From NCBI GenBank assembly GCA_016787485.1, contig JAEUUL010000025.1:126496-190495 (forward strand): DNA of 64,000 nucleotides, written 5' to 3'. The position numbers and the translations under genes are program-made. The notes under the pieces were generated by a model that ran no database searches, was not told where the DNA came from, and saw only the letters and a list, made by a program, of their open reading frames with translations. Below, in pieces: positions 62,992 through 64,000 of the stretch. Origin of the DNA: Bacteroidota bacterium. Lineage in GTDB: Bacteria > Bacteroidota > Bacteroidia > NS11-12g > UBA955. Positions within the stretch are counted from its first letter, which is position 1; the number at the start of each line of letters is the position of its first letter.

Positions 62992-64000
62992 CTATTCAAA
63001 GTCTATTTCTGTCTTTGAAATTCTATCTAACTCCTCTAAAATACTTTTCTTAAATAGTTCAATTTTTTTGTATTTATTAGATAATTCTTTTTGAGCAACC
63101 AAATCAATTGTTCCGTCTGATTTTACTGGAAATGGTATCTGTAATTTCTTTACAATGCTTTGAGGTAAACTTTTCTGCTTTTCTCCCTTGACATTTTCAA
63201 TAAAAATTGGTTCAGCAATATATTTTACATATTCTAAGTCAACATCTTTTGTCAATGGTCTTAGCCCACAATTATTTCTACCAATATTAAATTTTCCGCT
63301 TCTAAGTTTAATATGTCCTGAATTACCATAAGTTACCCAAGTCAATAAAGTTTCATCGTACTTAAATGATTTTATGTAACCAAAAACACCTCCATTTTCA
63401 ATCTGACCTGAATAAACAGGGTATTCTCCTTTATTTTTGTCTATGAATTTTTTAGTAAGATTTTCTTCTCCTATTATTTCAAAAAGTTCATCAATACTGA
63501 AATATTTCAGCGTGGAATTATCATTAATTTCAATAATTAAATTTTCAATTTGGTATTTATATTCCTCAATAGTTTTTTTGATATCTTCGACATATAAGAT
63601 TTTATCTACAATATCTTTTTGTGTTTCTAAATCAAATTTGCCATTTTCGTCAACAGGCATAATGATTTCAACCTCTTCAACCATTTTTGGATAAACTTTT
63701 GTAAATTCATCTGAACCGTTTTCTCCTTTTCTTCCCTTTGCTAATTCTCTTAATTTTGGCTCAACGATATTTTTCACATAAAGCAAATTAATGTTTGGCA
63801 TTTTGGACTTTAATAAACCTCTATCGCCATTAATTGAGAATTTCCCCTCAATCAACATCATATAACCTGCAAATCCATTTGTTGCCCAAGTCAGATATTG
63901 CCCATCATAATCATTCGTGTTGATATAGGTTAAAGGTGCATTATTAGATGCAGAATAAACAGGATTGTTTCCTTTATTTAAGTTGCCGTAATTTTTGGTG
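62992..64000 (-). CDS. hsdS: Type I restriction specificity subunit HsdS (5' end outside window)
   Basis: The frame is open from the window edge (about 336 residues), beyond an internal ATG at 63861. Two target-recognition half domains are seen: NPVYSASNNAPLTYINTND with TWATNGFAGYMM, and GEYPVYSGQIENGGVFGYI with TWVTYGNSGHIK. Each is followed by helical conserved regions, which matches the HsdS repeat build. It chooses the DNA site for a type I methylase and restriction complex, whose hsdM and hsdR genes are not in view. Its TAG lies inside the B4-flanking repeat. Confidence 0.88.
   Translation of the reverse strand, partial: TKNYGNLNKGNNPVYSASNNAPLTYINTNDYDGQYLTWATNGFAGYMMLIEGKFSINGDRGLLKSKMPNINLLYVKNIVEPKLRELAKGRKGENGSDEFTKVYPKMVEEVEIIMPVDENGKFDLETQKDIVDKILYVEDIKKTIEEYKYQIENLIIEINDNSTLKYFSIDELFEIIGEENLTKKFIDKNKGEYPVYSGQIENGGVFGYIKSFKYDETLLTWVTYGNSGHIKLRSGKFNIGRNNCGLRPLTKDVDLEYVKYIAEPIFIENVKGEKQKSLPQSIVKKLQIPFPVKSDGTIDLVAQKELSNKYKKIELFKKSILEELDRISKTEIDFE

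Noticed and set aside
54858-62993. CRISPR array from the repeated GCGTTGGCT
   Set aside because: The repeat is only nine bases, spacing is irregular and the intervening parts are complementary to each other; no cas genes.

Overview
The window looks like a chromosome segment of a member of the phylum Bacteroidota, perhaps Chitinophagales-like. Four things point there: secreted proteins with type IX secretion (T9SS) C-terminal sorting domains (genes at 1, 5954 and 20172), many LytTR/LytS-type two-component systems, TAnnTTTG -7 promoter boxes close to or directly in front of start codons, and gene families common in that phylum. The genus cannot be named from the sequence alone.

Region 1 to about 49000 is core-like and of moderate GC. 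In order it holds: the 3' end of a T9SS cargo gene; a large secreted tandem-caspase protein; a TetR-controlled phenylacetyl-CoA epoxidase operon (tetR-paaA-secreted protein-paaB-paaC-paaD, minus strand); an M28 peptidase; a LiaF-like protein with a LytS/LytTR pair; kdsB; an alkaline phosphatase; a two-component propeller kinase with its LytTR regulator; a 38-residue membrane protein and a T9SS cargo gene; a VOC/MDR/thiol-redox operon; pruA; a 7TMR-DISM adenylate cyclase; a di-heme peroxidase operon; an etfBA-bifunctional nuclease-aminotransferase operon; a radical SAM protein; fhs; dnaX with an A10 slippery run and a -1 frame tau extension; proline dehydrogenase; and a cytochrome c maturation cluster (ccmC, D, E, F). 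PruA and proline dehydrogenase together make the proline-to-glutamate route, although they are 16 kb apart.

Region 49000 to 64000 is clearly more AT-rich, all genes are on the minus strand, and it reads as a defence island made of discrete modules: (i) reverse transcriptase + HEPN-like protein + GHKL ATPase with a C-terminal nuclease-like domain; (ii) Eco57I-like DNA methyltransferase + PLD/SNF2 helicase; (iii) a type I restriction specificity subunit that runs off the window.

The most unusual signal is between these modules. Three 128-129 bp elements (A1-A3) begin GTAAC and end GTTAC/GTTAT. Their arms differ in sequence from copy to copy but stay self-complementary within each copy, with the same bulge and mismatch positions. 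Three smaller hairpins (B2-B4), plus a degenerate B1, also have covarying arms around a constant TCT/TGT mismatch and are interleaved with a GCGTTGGCT repeat. Together they look like a cassette array with structure-recognised, attC-like recombination sites that do not match the classical attC consensus. No recombinase gene is visible in the window.
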